A DNA stretch of 64,000 bases from Candidatus Zixiibacteriota bacterium (lineage in GTDB: Bacteria; Zixibacteria; MSB-5A5; GN15; FEB-12). The DNA lies in contig JACZXB010000008.1 of the NCBI GenBank assembly GCA_022571845.1, positions 108,116-172,115 on the forward strand, given 5' to 3'. The notes beneath the pieces are model-generated. The model saw nothing but the letters and a program-made list of their open reading frames with translations, had not been told where the DNA came from and ran no database searches. The position numbers and the translations under genes are program-made. Below are positions 1-8,655 of the stretch, piece after piece; positions within the stretch are counted from its first letter, which is position 1, and each line of letters opens with the position of its first letter.

Positions 1-674
1 GAAACATAAAAAAATCCGCTGCCGTATGGAGACAGTAGCCATTTCTGGCAGCCGCAAGCAAGTATATCAATGCCAAACTCTTTAACATTGATAGGTTCCG
101 CGCCCACTCCCTGAATTGCATCGACGACGAAATAAATTCCGTGCTTTTTGCAAAGTTCAGAAATGCCAGCCAGATTAATTTTGTAACCATTAAAAAACTG
201 CACAAAGGATACGATGATAACTCTGGTCTTATGGCTGATCGCTTTTTCCAGCTCGCCTAAATCAAACTCTCTATCAGTAGATTTTACAAATGTAAGTTTA
301 AGGTTTTTTGCCTCCGAAGCTCCCCGCCAGGCATAAACTGCTGCCGGAAATTCAACATCTGAAACCAGTATTTCATCCCCTTCTTTAAGCGGCAAGCCAT
401 AGGCAGCCAAATCTAAACCTGTCGAAGTATTCATACTCAGGCCAATCTGGCGTGCTTTGGCTCCTATTAGAATGGCAAAGTCATCGCGCAGGGTGTCTTT
501 GAGTGCGTACATTTGACGGATATCTTCTTTTTCTACGCCCAGACGGAAATCGATATTTTCTACTATTGCTTTCTTCGTCTTTTCAGGCAACGGCCCGTAG
601 GCTGCGGTATTAAAATATACAATATCGTTTGTGTGCGGAAACATTTCACGCGCTGACTCAAATTTATCTTTCAT
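1..674 (-). CDS. Aminotransferase class V-fold PLP enzyme (3' end missing)
   Basis: The gene runs leftward off the window edge, and 224 codons from the N-terminus are present. The protein starts MKDKFESAREMFP and continues with the class V pattern YFNTAAYGPLP, then an aspartate in VVDAIQGVG that would contact the PLP ring nitrogen. A lysine near residue 211 in CQKWLLSPYGSG is the expected Schiff-base lysine. The family includes cysteine desulfurase-like and isopenicillin-N-epimerase-like enzymes, and the substrate cannot be told from this fragment. It lies 15 bp after the small membrane protein gene and is probably the last gene of an operon with the SDR gene. The fold is clear; the specific function is open. 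Confidence 0.85.
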   Translation of the reverse strand, partial: MKDKFESAREMFPHTNDIVYFNTAAYGPLPEKTKKAIVENIDFRLGVEKEDIRQMYALKDTLRDDFAILIGAKARQIGLSMNTSTGLDLAAYGLPLKEGDEILVSDVEFPAAVYAWRGASEAKNLKLTFVKSTDREFDLGELEKAISHKTRVIIVSFVQFFNGYKINLAGISELCKKHGIYFVVDAIQGVGAEPINVKEFGIDILACGCQKWLLSPYGSGFFYV

Positions 675-689
675 GAACCATTTCTTATT

Positions 690-1109
690 TTAAAGTTGGT
701 ACAAATATCCAATTATTGCCAGACAACCGGCCAATTTTAAGAGAACTCCAAAAAGTAGATAGCTAAACAACAAGGCCGGCAAGCGAGTGCGTGTTAACAG
801 GCCAACAATGGCTGGCACTGCTCCAAGTGTAAAAGCAAACAGAGCCCCGGCAACACCAGTACGAATGCCGGATAATGGCAGCATTATGTAAAAGTAGCTG
901 TAGACCAAAGCGGGTATAACCACATAAAGCAGCAGCTCCATTACAAAATTCATCATGAACCAGGCTTTGCCTGTCGGCTCAAGAATTTCAACAGGAATAT
1001 CACGGTAGATATTCATTTTCATTCCGGCATATTCCCAGATCAAACTTATTACGAAAAGATAAGCGCCGGCTACGCCAATACAGTACAGCAAAAGCTCCGT
1101 TGAAATCAT
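690..1109 (-). CDS. Small integral membrane protein of unknown function
   Basis: This 139-residue protein is almost entirely hydrophobic, with about four membrane-spanning segments and a short polar loop (KMNIYRDIPVEILEPTGKA) after the first. The start is taken at the ATG at 1109 because it overlaps the stop of the upstream SDR gene as ATGA, a typical translational coupling arrangement. An ATG three codons earlier has no better ribosome site. I do not recognise a named family. Its place between an extended SDR and an aminotransferase suggests a membrane step or anchor in the same pathway, but this is inference only. Confidence 0.7.
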   Translation of the reverse strand: MISTELLLYCIGVAGAYLFVISLIWEYAGMKMNIYRDIPVEILEPTGKAWFMMNFVMELLLYVVIPALVYSYFYIMLPLSGIRTGVAGALFAFTLGAVPAIVGLLTRTRLPALLFSYLLFGVLLKLAGCLAIIGYLYQL

Positions 1110-2101
1110 TTTAACCAACCATGTTTTAGGTACCAGTCATAGGTCGCACGCGCACCATCTTCAAAAGAAACGCTCGAAGAAAATTCGAACAATTCTTTGG
1201 CTTTGCTGGTGGAGACCTCCCACGACGACAAAATCTCTTTGGCTTTTTCTAAAGATAACATCGGTGTTACTCCAACTATTGCCGATATTGTTTGCACCAC
1301 AAAGGCCGCAGCGTAAAGCAAAAATGCCGGAATGTATAAACGAAAGCCGCCTTTGCCGCAGGCCTCAGCCATCATTTCAATTAACTGCTTCATGCTGTAG
1401 GCTTCGCTTTCTGCCACAAAACATATCTCGCCAGAAGGCGTTTCTTTTGTAATTGCCAGATAAAATGCCTGGCATAAGTCGCCAACTTCGACAAGCTGCA
1501 GCTTTCTTGAAGAATCACCAATAAACGGACGGATGCCTTTATACACTGCTTCAAAAAATTGAAAAAGTTCTTTATCACCGGGTCCATATATTGCCGGCGG
1601 ACGGATTGACAAAACATTAAATTTATCCTGGTAAGATAGCGCTGCCGCCTCTCCGGCTAACTTCGATGAACCGTAGCTGGTGATTGGATTCGGTTTGTCA
1701 GATTCTGTCACAGGCCGACCATCTCTTGACGGGCCAGCTGCTGCCAGTGACGAAACATAGATGACTTTTTTGACGTTCGGATTGTGCCGGCTGATTGCCT
1801 CAAAAAGGTTGACGGTACCTTTTTCGTTTACATCGAAAAATATCTGTTTCTTTTTTGCTTTGACTACTCCGGCATTATGAATGACGAAGTCAACGTCTTT
1901 AACCATTTCAATAAGAGATTCAGCAGATGTCACATCTCCGTAGCGATAGTCGACTTTGAGTCCCTCGAGCATAGAAAGGTTGGCAGTCTTTCGCACCCCG
2001 GCAATAACCTGAAAGCCGCTGTCAAGAAATTTGCGACAGAGCTGTACCCCCACAAAACCATTGGCGCCGGTAATGAGAATAGACTTGTCTGACTGATTCA
2101 T
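1106..2101 (-). CDS. NAD(P)-dependent epimerase/dehydratase (extended SDR)
   Basis: The protein (331 aa) opens with a Rossmann glycine motif, TGANGFVG, followed by the acidic GDVT segment of extended short-chain dehydrogenases. The catalytic Tyr and Lys sit in SYGSSKLAGE near residue 145, and the IRPPAIYGPGD segment is typical of sugar epimerases and sterol dehydrogenase-like SDRs. It should act on a nucleotide-sugar, flavonoid- or sterol-like substrate, which the sequence does not decide. The hydrophobic stretch near residues 255-280 could be a membrane-associated helix, as in 3-beta-HSD-like members. It is the first gene of the leftward three-gene operon and is translationally coupled to the membrane protein gene after it. 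Confidence 0.88.
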   Translation of the reverse strand: MNQSDKSILITGANGFVGVQLCRKFLDSGFQVIAGVRKTANLSMLEGLKVDYRYGDVTSAESLIEMVKDVDFVIHNAGVVKAKKKQIFFDVNEKGTVNLFEAISRHNPNVKKVIYVSSLAAAGPSRDGRPVTESDKPNPITSYGSSKLAGEAAALSYQDKFNVLSIRPPAIYGPGDKELFQFFEAVYKGIRPFIGDSSRKLQLVEVGDLCQAFYLAITKETPSGEICFVAESEAYSMKQLIEMMAEACGKGGFRLYIPAFLLYAAAFVVQTISAIVGVTPMLSLEKAKEILSSWEVSTSKAKELFEFSSSVSFEDGARATYDWYLKHGWLK

Positions 2102-2240
2102 TTGCGAAAGTTACGTAATCTGCTATTTTAAGACAAGAAAGATGAACGGTTATTATTCGTGAAACTAGCTTCCATTACTTGGACTCAGTTATGAATAGAC
2201 AAAGCTATTTTGTTCGTGAAAGAGCTGGAATGATAATTCC

Positions 2241-2268
2241 TTGACTTAGACGAAAACCACTGTATTTT
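2241..2268 (+). promoter_or_regulatory. Candidate sigma70 promoter for the nuclease-like gene
   Basis: TTGACT is followed after 16 bp by TATTTT. Transcription would begin close to 2275, about 10 nt before the first ATG at 2285, so the second ATG at 2306 is also a realistic start for the gene. Confidence 0.4.
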
Positions 2269-2284
2269 TTCACAATATAGGGAA

Positions 2285-3769
2285 ATGTGTAATGGCAATA
2301 GAATAATGAAAGATCCCACTCCAAGAGCTATGAGATTTGAAGATCACTTGAAGGCACTAAGAGATACGGGAATTACTGAAAGAATGTCTCCTTTCAGACA
2401 AGATTTTGACACGTTCCGTAAATTATATAATAGCTTGGATATCAGAGTTCTTGCATATTTTGCGAACAATAGGTGGATTAACGTTGCCTCACAATTCATT
2501 CTAAGTCCAAGAGCGGTTCCTGCAAATCTACATGTTAAGAGGACGAAACTAACTGAAGGGCTTTTGTTGTTAAGAGCAAACGAGGATGTGAATAACATTT
2601 GGAAGTATATAGATACTTTGATAGATGGTACATTATTTTTGGACAAGAAACAGATTTATTTGCAGAAAGATGGTTCAACGCTAAAGTATTACCCTTCAGT
2701 TAGAAATATTGACGCAAGTCATGCAAGGGATATTTTGGGATTACCCTATCAAACATCCATACTGGAGTGGCACGGAGACTCCATAGCCTCCACGATTAAT
2801 GAATTCGGGCGTCTCGAAAAAAAATTGGCCAGCCTTAATAAACCGATGGAAGGACTTCATGACGTTATAGAGAGTAATTTATATTATAAACTCCCAAGCA
2901 TGAATACTTGGTCTAATACTATAGGATTTGTTCAATTCTTAGCGCCAGCTTATGTTGGCTTCTCAGGTAAGATTCGAACAAATAAACATAAATTATCTGT
3001 GGGGATAAGTGTCGAAGACAAGAAGAAAATAGACATCTCGCAATTATCTGTAGGAATTAAAACGGATAAAGGCATAAGAAAGACAATTAAGGGAAATCAA
3101 CTCAATGTTACGTCGGCCCGTGGTGGTTACTTCTTAGAGTTTGATGATCTTGGTACATCAAAGGAGTGTACCCTTTTTCTAAAGATGTTTGGTTCAGAGG
3201 TAGATAGAATACGTTTAGAACCGCCAAGATTAGCATTTTCAAGCCATATTCGCGAATTGTTTGGTAATTGGAAGAAAGAAGTAAAAAAGCTGAAGAGTGC
3301 TATCACTAAAGAGAACGAAATAATGAAAGATGACGTATACGAAAAGTATATAGCAAGGCTATTTACCATGATGGGTTTCATATGTAACCCTCTTGGACTA
3401 ATAGCTCCAAATAGTGATGCTCCTGATGGAATTGCTGTTTTCCCAGACTCTAATAATATTGTGATTTACGAATGTACAATCGGCGCTCCAGGAACCAGAA
3501 AGCTTGACAAACTAGCAGCACGAACAAATAAATTAAGAACGCGTTGCTCCACGTTTAATTTCCATAGCGTTATGTTTTCGAATGCTAAACTTACAGAACT
3601 AACCGAAACGCAAAAAGAAATCGCGTTGAAATCAGAGATTACTATCGTAGATAATGTTGGAATTCTTGAATTGATAGAAAAGATGTCAGATGGGATTGAA
3701 GAAAAGGATATACTGAATTGGTTTTCGATACAAAGAATAAGAGCATTTCCATTCAACGCTCTATCCTAA
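2285..3769 (+). CDS. Large protein with a C-terminal restriction-endonuclease-like domain
   Basis: This 494-residue protein is visibly richer in A+T than its neighbours and stands alone between two leftward operons. The first 330 residues match nothing I recognise. Residues about 350-470 look like a PD-(D/E)xK nuclease core: a helix YEKYIARLFTMMGF, then an acidic turn APDGIAVF, a strand with glutamate (VIYECTIG), a basic helix (KLDKLAARTNKLR), and a later strand ITIVDN. The usual lysine of the E-x-K motif is Thr here, with nearby lysines that could replace it. The start could be 2285 or 2306. Its composition and isolation suggest horizontal transfer and a defence or restriction role, which is inference. 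Its 3' end overlaps the convergent MEMO gene by 4 bp. Confidence 0.65.
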   Translation: MCNGNRIMKDPTPRAMRFEDHLKALRDTGITERMSPFRQDFDTFRKLYNSLDIRVLAYFANNRWINVASQFILSPRAVPANLHVKRTKLTEGLLLLRANEDVNNIWKYIDTLIDGTLFLDKKQIYLQKDGSTLKYYPSVRNIDASHARDILGLPYQTSILEWHGDSIASTINEFGRLEKKLASLNKPMEGLHDVIESNLYYKLPSMNTWSNTIGFVQFLAPAYVGFSGKIRTNKHKLSVGISVEDKKKIDISQLSVGIKTDKGIRKTIKGNQLNVTSARGGYFLEFDDLGTSKECTLFLKMFGSEVDRIRLEPPRLAFSSHIRELFGNWKKEVKKLKSAITKENEIMKDDVYEKYIARLFTMMGFICNPLGLIAPNSDAPDGIAVFPDSNNIVIYECTIGAPGTRKLDKLAARTNKLRTRCSTFNFHSVMFSNAKLTELTETQKEIALKSEITIVDNVGILELIEKMSDGIEEKDILNWFSIQRIRAFPFNALS

Positions 3770-5214
3770 AACTCCTGAGCTGTGAATTTGAAGATTTGGG
3801 CAGATTTATCTTTGTAGCTGTTTTTGGGGAGCCCCGCTTTCAAGCAGAGCCTCTCCAAACACTGTTTTCTGTCCCAGCCTTTTTCAGATAATTCTGTAGG
3901 GAAAAAAATGGAAGAATGCAAATCAAGTTTTATCATGAGACCGTGAATACCTATTTTGATTGTACTGAAATCATTTACAAGTTCTATTCTGGATAGTATA
4001 AATAGCTTTACTTCAATTGAGTCTAAATCAGATTCTGTCAAAGCGCGCGACTCAATACCCTGTGTGGCCGCAGCCTGAGCCATATCTGCCACCGCCTGAT
4101 AAAGAGGATCGCGGATTTTTACTCGCCCGGCTATCCCTTTTGGTTCTCCGCCTACTACAATTGTCACATAGGCGCCGCGCTGAAATTTCAGGTCCTTTAG
4201 GGCTGCCGGCGAATAATCTTCGTCTTTTAGCTTGGCCGTGATGGCGCTGACTACTATTTCTTTTAATTTTTCCTTATGCTTTTCAACGAGTTCTAATTCT
4301 TCTTCTTTAGTAGGCGAATTTTTGCGAACCGATTTTACCGGGCCAAAACTCCCCGGCATTTCACTTGTCAGTATGGCAGCCGACATATAGCCGACTACTT
4401 CATCAACCTGGCCGGTGGTCTCTCCTGAATTCGCATAACCTAAGAATCTTATATCTTTTCCGCCCAGTTGTTTGGCAGCATAAAGCGCTGCCGCAATAGC
4501 TCCGCCGCCGGAGGCTTCGGCTTTGCCGGATTCGATGGCGTCCATCAGAGCTTTTGGGTCAAACTTTTGAATAGCGCTTTGTAACAGCGAATCCATGGCT
4601 TTGGCATCTTTTTGCGAATGAAAATGCGACAGATTACTGGCGGCAACTATCAACGTATTTGTCCCCGATAGTGCCGAGCCAAGTGCCTGACCAAGCGCCC
4701 GGGCGGTGTCCTCCTCCTGTTCACCCATAACAATTGCGATTAGCTTAAATTTCCCCAGCACAACCTGTAAAAACGGAAGCTGAACTTCCAGCGAATGCTC
4801 CCCACGGGTAGGTCCGGTGGCATGACCCATATTTGAGAGATAGACCGACAGATTGATAGAAGCAATTTTTTCAGACAATTCCTTTTCTATTTCCACTACA
4901 CCCATCGGGGTTTCATATCCCGCACCCTCATAAACTGAGCAGCCCTTAAAAAAAACAGTGTTCGATGGTGCTATGACTACCACATTATCAAACTGCTCAC
5001 CTTCTAACAGCTTAAAGGCCCTGGCCGCTATCTTTCCTGAATAAAGAAAACCAGAATGCGGAACAATCACAGCCAGCGGCCGTCCGGTCAAAGGAATCTT
5101 TTGCGCTTCAGTAAATAATGACGCTACTGCTTTGCTAAGCTCTATCGGGTTAGCCGGATAAAATTTACCGGCCACAGCTGGTTTGCGAATTAGGGGAGTT
5201 TCTTCTGTCATCAT
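3766..5214 (-). CDS. MEMO-AMMECR1 fusion protein with altered signature residues
   Basis: Residues about 8-285 form a MEMO (dioxygenase-like) domain: KPAVAGKFYP at the start, VPHSGFLYSG with His53, RGEHSLEVQLPFLQ, and SNLSHF with His197. Residues about 305-482 resemble AMMECR1, including the DPLYQAVADMA, HGLMIKL and KAGLPKNSY segments. The two domains are commonly encoded next to each other or fused with a radical SAM gene (AmmeMemoRadiSam); no radical SAM gene is visible here. Two hallmarks are changed. The second metal-site histidine of MEMO (GPSH or GPNH) reads APSN, and the AMMECR1 LRGCIG motif reads PKGIAG. The family's biochemical role is unsettled. The fold assignment is firm, but activity may be lost or different. 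Confidence 0.88.
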   Translation of the reverse strand: MMTEETPLIRKPAVAGKFYPANPIELSKAVASLFTEAQKIPLTGRPLAVIVPHSGFLYSGKIAARAFKLLEGEQFDNVVVIAPSNTVFFKGCSVYEGAGYETPMGVVEIEKELSEKIASINLSVYLSNMGHATGPTRGEHSLEVQLPFLQVVLGKFKLIAIVMGEQEEDTARALGQALGSALSGTNTLIVAASNLSHFHSQKDAKAMDSLLQSAIQKFDPKALMDAIESGKAEASGGGAIAAALYAAKQLGGKDIRFLGYANSGETTGQVDEVVGYMSAAILTSEMPGSFGPVKSVRKNSPTKEEELELVEKHKEKLKEIVVSAITAKLKDEDYSPAALKDLKFQRGAYVTIVVGGEPKGIAGRVKIRDPLYQAVADMAQAAATQGIESRALTESDLDSIEVKLFILSRIELVNDFSTIKIGIHGLMIKLDLHSSIFFPTELSEKGWDRKQCLERLCLKAGLPKNSYKDKSAQIFKFTAQEF

Positions 5215-5236
5215 GCTTCGATATGCAGTAATTTTC

Positions 5237-6178
5237 TTAAGAAGCAGACGGATCAGAACCGGTCTTACCCGATTTCGTCCTGGTTCCTTCTACCATCGCC
5301 GCCAGTGATGAAATTATGCTGCTGGCTTCAATAGGCATGAAAATTTTGCTGCCTTCACCCTCAGCCAGCTTGGGCAGCATTTCGAGATATTTGAGAGTGA
5401 TTAATTTTTCGTCGGGCTTTCCCTTATGAATTGCACTAAAGACAGTTTCAATCGCCCGCCCTTCACCTTCGGCTACTGTTTCCTGGCGGTATTTTTCAGC
5501 GTCAGCCTTTTTCTTTACAGATTCGGCGAACCCTTCGGCTTCCAAAATCTGTGACTGCCGGCTTCCTTCAGCTTTGGTAATCTGTGCCTGACGGAATCCT
5601 TCGGCTTCAAGGATAGTCGCGCGTTTTTCACGCTCGGCTTTCATCTGGCGGCTCATGGCCTCGTTGATATCCTGGGGCGGATCTATTCGCTGAAGTTCCA
5701 CGCGGTTGACTTTTACGCCCCATTTGTCGGTGGCGGTATCAAGTACACTACGCAGCTGAGAGTTGATTTGGTCACGCGAGCTTAAACACTGGTCAAGGTC
5801 GAGTTCGCCTATGACGTTTCTCAAATTTGTCTGGGCAAGTTTGGTGGCTGCCAGAATATAGTTCGAAATCTCATAGCGCGCTCTGACCGGATCAGTCACC
5901 TGAGCATAAATCACAGCGTCTACTTCGACACCAACGTTATCTTTGGTAATCACTCTTTGCGGAGGGACATCAAGCACAACTTCGCGCATGTCAATTTTGG
6001 AGACCGTGTCAAAGAGCGGAAAAATGAGATTGAGCCCGGGACCGAGCAGCCGGTTAAATTTTCCGAGGCGCTCAACCAGTCCTCTCTCAAACGGCCTTAT
6101 AATTCTGACAGCCGCGATACCGAGCACGAATGCAAATACTACGGCGATGATCAAAAATATTATTACGGGACTATTCAT
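5237..6178 (-). CDS. SPFH/stomatin-family membrane protein (paraslipin/QmcA-like)
   Basis: The protein (313 aa) has one N-terminal membrane helix (VIIFLIIAVVFAFVLGIA) and then an SPFH domain with the stomatin pattern RPFERGLVERLGKF, PGLNLIFP and DNVGVEVDAVIYAQVTDP. A charged coiled-coil region rich in Ala and Glu follows (QAEKYRQE-type repeats such as AEGFRQAQITKAEGSRQ). The start at 6178 is preferred because AAGGTGGGC lies just upstream; a longer reading from 6211 would run further into nfeD. The gene overlaps the end of the NfeD-like gene by 8 bp, and the NfeD-stomatin pair is a standard operon. Such proteins form membrane microdomain scaffolds and influence membrane protein turnover. Confidence 0.92.
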   Translation of the reverse strand: MNSPVIIFLIIAVVFAFVLGIAAVRIIRPFERGLVERLGKFNRLLGPGLNLIFPLFDTVSKIDMREVVLDVPPQRVITKDNVGVEVDAVIYAQVTDPVRARYEISNYILAATKLAQTNLRNVIGELDLDQCLSSRDQINSQLRSVLDTATDKWGVKVNRVELQRIDPPQDINEAMSRQMKAEREKRATILEAEGFRQAQITKAEGSRQSQILEAEGFAESVKKKADAEKYRQETVAEGEGRAIETVFSAIHKGKPDEKLITLKYLEMLPKLAEGEGSKIFMPIEASSIISSLAAMVEGTRTKSGKTGSDPSAS

Positions 6179-6620
6179 CTTGCCCACCTTCATCTGTGAA
6201 CTTTTCAACATTTAAGCGCGTGCCAGATACTGACAGTACCTTAATGCGAGCGCCCTCTTCCATAGCACTACTGGCTGAGGCAATCCAGATTTCTCCGCCT
6301 ATTTGAACCTGACCGACGCTATCAGGGTTTATCGGCCTTATCACCCGGCCGGTTTGGCCAACTAAGGCATCTACATTGGATTTTTGGGCAGATGGCTTAT
6401 CCAGCTTTTTAGCTAATATTCTTGTTGGCGGCAAAAGCGCTACCGAGACAATAACGAAAATTCCTATTTGCCAGTAAAATTGGTCCGGTGAAAAATAGCT
6501 GTACACTCCCGATGCCAAAGCTCCTGCAAAAAAGCAGACAAAGATTAAGGTCGGGGTGGTAAGCTCTATTATTAAAAAGATAACCGCTGCTCCCAGCCAG
6601 ATCCAAAAAATACCCGGCAT
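6171..6620 (-). CDS. NfeD-like membrane protein (short form)
   Basis: This 149-residue protein has hydrophobic segments in residues 1-65 followed by a soluble OB-fold domain of about 60 residues (LVGQTGRVIRPINPDSVGQVQIGGEIW, then the ASSAMEEGARIKVLSVSG strand-turn pattern). This is the short NfeD architecture, without the N-terminal serine protease domain of long NfeD. It probably partners the SPFH protein encoded immediately downstream, binding it through the OB domain at the membrane. The two genes overlap, which supports cotranscription. The upstream 144-bp gap contains an inverted repeat (AGCCAG/CTGGCT around 6716-6737) without a convincing T-run. Confidence 0.88.
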   Translation of the reverse strand: MPGIFWIWLGAAVIFLIIELTTPTLIFVCFFAGALASGVYSYFSPDQFYWQIGIFVIVSVALLPPTRILAKKLDKPSAQKSNVDALVGQTGRVIRPINPDSVGQVQIGGEIWIASASSAMEEGARIKVLSVSGTRLNVEKFTDEGGQDE

Positions 6621-6764
6621 CAGAAATCCATCAATATGTCAATTGTATTAATCATTATTTCCTGCATTATATTGAATGAAAACTTGTTTTTGTGCTAAAA
6701 GTCAACCTAAATCCCAGCCAGTCTGCTTCTGGCTAGGTGGCCTCTTAAAAAACGTTAAAGTTAA

Positions 6765-7154
6765 TCAGACAATTTCCTGCATAACTTTTTTCAGACGTTC
6801 TTCGACTTCCGAGGCCAGACTGTCGAGATTTGATTCCGGCAGCATCTTTGAAATCATCGTCGGGCGCGCCAGAGTAACTACCGTAGCGTCATCCTGCCGG
6901 TAGACTGTAAATTTGCAGGGCATAAACATTGAAACATCAATATCTTTCTTCAAGGCTTCATAAGCAAAGCCGGAATTGCAGACCTCGATAATCTTTAGTG
7001 GCCCCCTCTCAAATCCTTTTTCCGCCAGTGTAGCCTGGACATCGTGAACCGCCAGAACTCTGAATTGATTTTCTACAGACTTTTCCTGGAGTGCCTCGGC
7101 CACTTCCTCAACAGGTTTCTTTGATTTTAATCTAAAAGCTAGTTCATCTGACAT
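6765..7154 (-). CDS. DUF302 family protein
   Basis: The 129-residue protein matches the DUF302 pattern: an N-terminal strand, AVHDVQATLAEKGF, then KIIEVCNSGFAYEALKKD and SMFMPCKFTVYRQDD, where the PC-KF-V-Y segment is the family hallmark. No signal peptide is evident, so it is probably cytosolic. The function of DUF302 is not established; members are often next to redox or thiol genes. The following-strand neighbour is an OsmC protein 33 bp upstream in the same direction, which fits an oxidative-stress setting. The two conserved cysteines (about residues 59 and 80) may matter for function, but I cannot show that. Confidence 0.85.
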   Translation of the reverse strand: MSDELAFRLKSKKPVEEVAEALQEKSVENQFRVLAVHDVQATLAEKGFERGPLKIIEVCNSGFAYEALKKDIDVSMFMPCKFTVYRQDDATVVTLARPTMISKMLPESNLDSLASEVEERLKKVMQEIV

Positions 7155-7187
7155 TCTTAGCCGCCTTTTTGGTTAAACGTTTTTTAT

Positions 7188-7613
7188 TTATGTTTCTATC
7201 ACATAACTGGTAGTTACTTCGACTTGTTCCTTTAAGGTCTGGCTGACAGTACAGTATTTTCCCTCGGACAGCTCAATCGCCTGCGCCAGCTTATGCTTAT
7301 CAAGGTTTTCACCTCTGGCTATATATTTGATCTCAATAGCATAATAGGGACGAGGGTGACCTTCGTCTACCCGGTGTGCTACTACTTCAATTTCAAGCTC
7401 GCTCAGTTTTTGCCGCTGCTTCTTTAAAATACTGACAATATCAATCCCGGTACAGCCAGCCACACCAAACAAAATCAACTCAGTCGGGCTGTAACTTTCT
7501 CCTTTACCGCCGAATTTTTCTGAGCTGTCGGTTGTTATTTTATGCCCGTAGGTGCTGGTCCCCTCAAATTTGAGACCTCCCACCCATTTCATTTTCCTAA
7601 TCGACTGACCCAT
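7188..7613 (-). CDS. OsmC/YhfA family peroxide-detoxifying protein
   Basis: This 141-residue protein has the OsmC fold signature: a GGLKFEGTSTYGHKITTDSS sheet, the SYSPTELILFGVAGCTGIDIVSIL helix that carries one conserved cysteine, and the late GKYCTVSQTLK segment that carries the second. OsmC and Ohr proteins use this cysteine pair to reduce organic hydroperoxides; the spacing and the absence of Ohr-specific residues favour the OsmC/YhfA branch. It is followed by DUF302 in the same direction. The ribosome site is a weak purine-rich stretch upstream of 7613. Confidence 0.88.
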   Translation of the reverse strand: MGQSIRKMKWVGGLKFEGTSTYGHKITTDSSEKFGGKGESYSPTELILFGVAGCTGIDIVSILKKQRQKLSELEIEVVAHRVDEGHPRPYYAIEIKYIARGENLDKHKLAQAIELSEGKYCTVSQTLKEQVEVTTSYVIET

Positions 7614-7652
7614 AAAATTTCTGTGACTCCTTTTTTTTAAGTAAACATGTCG

Positions 7653-8603
7653 CTACGAATTACGTTCCCGGAAAATTCCATTTTCGAATCCCTGTATTCT
7701 TTTCTCTTTAGCTGCGAGCTTCAGCCTCTTTTCAGCTATGAGACAATAATCCAATTCTCTTTCAATGCCTAGGTATTGGCGATCGAGTTTTTTAGCGACA
7801 ACCGAAGTTGTTCCGGAACCCAGAAACGGATCAAAAATCAGGTCGCCTTTGTCGCTTGAGGCCAAAATTATCTTTGCCAGCAGTTTCTCCGGTTTTTGGG
7901 TGGGATGCTCTGTGTTTTCCGGCATTGACCAGAACGGCACGGTGATATCATTCCATAAATTCGAAGGTGAAGTCAGCCGGTAATTACCATCGGAACTTTC
8001 AGTCCAGTCTTTTGGTTTTTTGAACATGTCCCGATAGGGAGCAATTACCTTCCGGCGTACTTTAACAGCATTGACATTAAATTTGTATTCTTTCGACATA
8101 GTACAAAACCAGATATCTTCGGAGCAATTTTTCCAGTTATTTTTAGCGCCGCGCCCTTTTTCTCGTTCCCAGGTGATTCTGTTTTGAATTTGAAAAAATT
8201 TACCGGCCAGATTGGAAATCGCTCCGGCAGAGCGCCAGTCGCCACAAATATATATCGAAGCTGCCGGTTTCAAAAGTCGCAATAGCGGTTTAAGCCAGCC
8301 CTCCAAAAGAGCTTCATACTTCTCTGCTGTTTGTAGTTTGAATTTCTGGCCCTTAAATGATTTATTCAGATTATAGGGCGGGTCCAAAAAGAGCAAATCA
8401 ACAAAACTATCCGGAAAAAGGCTGACGACATCCTGCATGTCACCGATAATAGTACTGTTGGTAATTGATTCAATATTAGCTTTTGACTCAAGCTGTATCA
8501 GTCTTTTTTTCAGACGATTTTTTTCAGATTCTTTTAGAGTAAGAGTTTTGTTTCGAGGCGCACTGATTTTATCGGTTGAGCTGGTGATGTTGTTCTGTAG
8601 CAT
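7653..8603 (-). CDS. Solitary beta-class DNA methyltransferase (N6-adenine or N4-cytosine)
   Basis: The catalytic motif DPPYNLN lies at residues 74-80, and the AdoMet-binding motif DPFLGSGTT lies in the last quarter (about residue 257), preceded by HPTQKPEKLL. This order (catalytic motif first, binding motif last) defines the beta class, to which CcrM and HinfI methylases belong. The intervening region (about 110-215) would hold target recognition. The specificity cannot be predicted from sequence alone. No restriction gene adjoins it, so it may be an orphan methylase with an epigenetic or cell-cycle role. The first 40 residues are polar and basic and may be an extension. Confidence 0.88.
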   Translation of the reverse strand: MLQNNITSSTDKISAPRNKTLTLKESEKNRLKKRLIQLESKANIESITNSTIIGDMQDVVSLFPDSFVDLLFLDPPYNLNKSFKGQKFKLQTAEKYEALLEGWLKPLLRLLKPAASIYICGDWRSAGAISNLAGKFFQIQNRITWEREKGRGAKNNWKNCSEDIWFCTMSKEYKFNVNAVKVRRKVIAPYRDMFKKPKDWTESSDGNYRLTSPSNLWNDITVPFWSMPENTEHPTQKPEKLLAKIILASSDKGDLIFDPFLGSGTTSVVAKKLDRQYLGIERELDYCLIAEKRLKLAAKEKRIQGFENGIFRERNS

Positions 8604-8655
8604 AACGTCAATAATATATTGGCGCTGCTAATAACCTGCAAAATTAAACTTTACT

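Noticed and set aside
6716..6737. Inverted repeat AGCCAG/CTGGCT as a terminator of the DUF302 gene
   Set aside because: The stem is short and lacks a T-run; recorded only as a weak hairpin.
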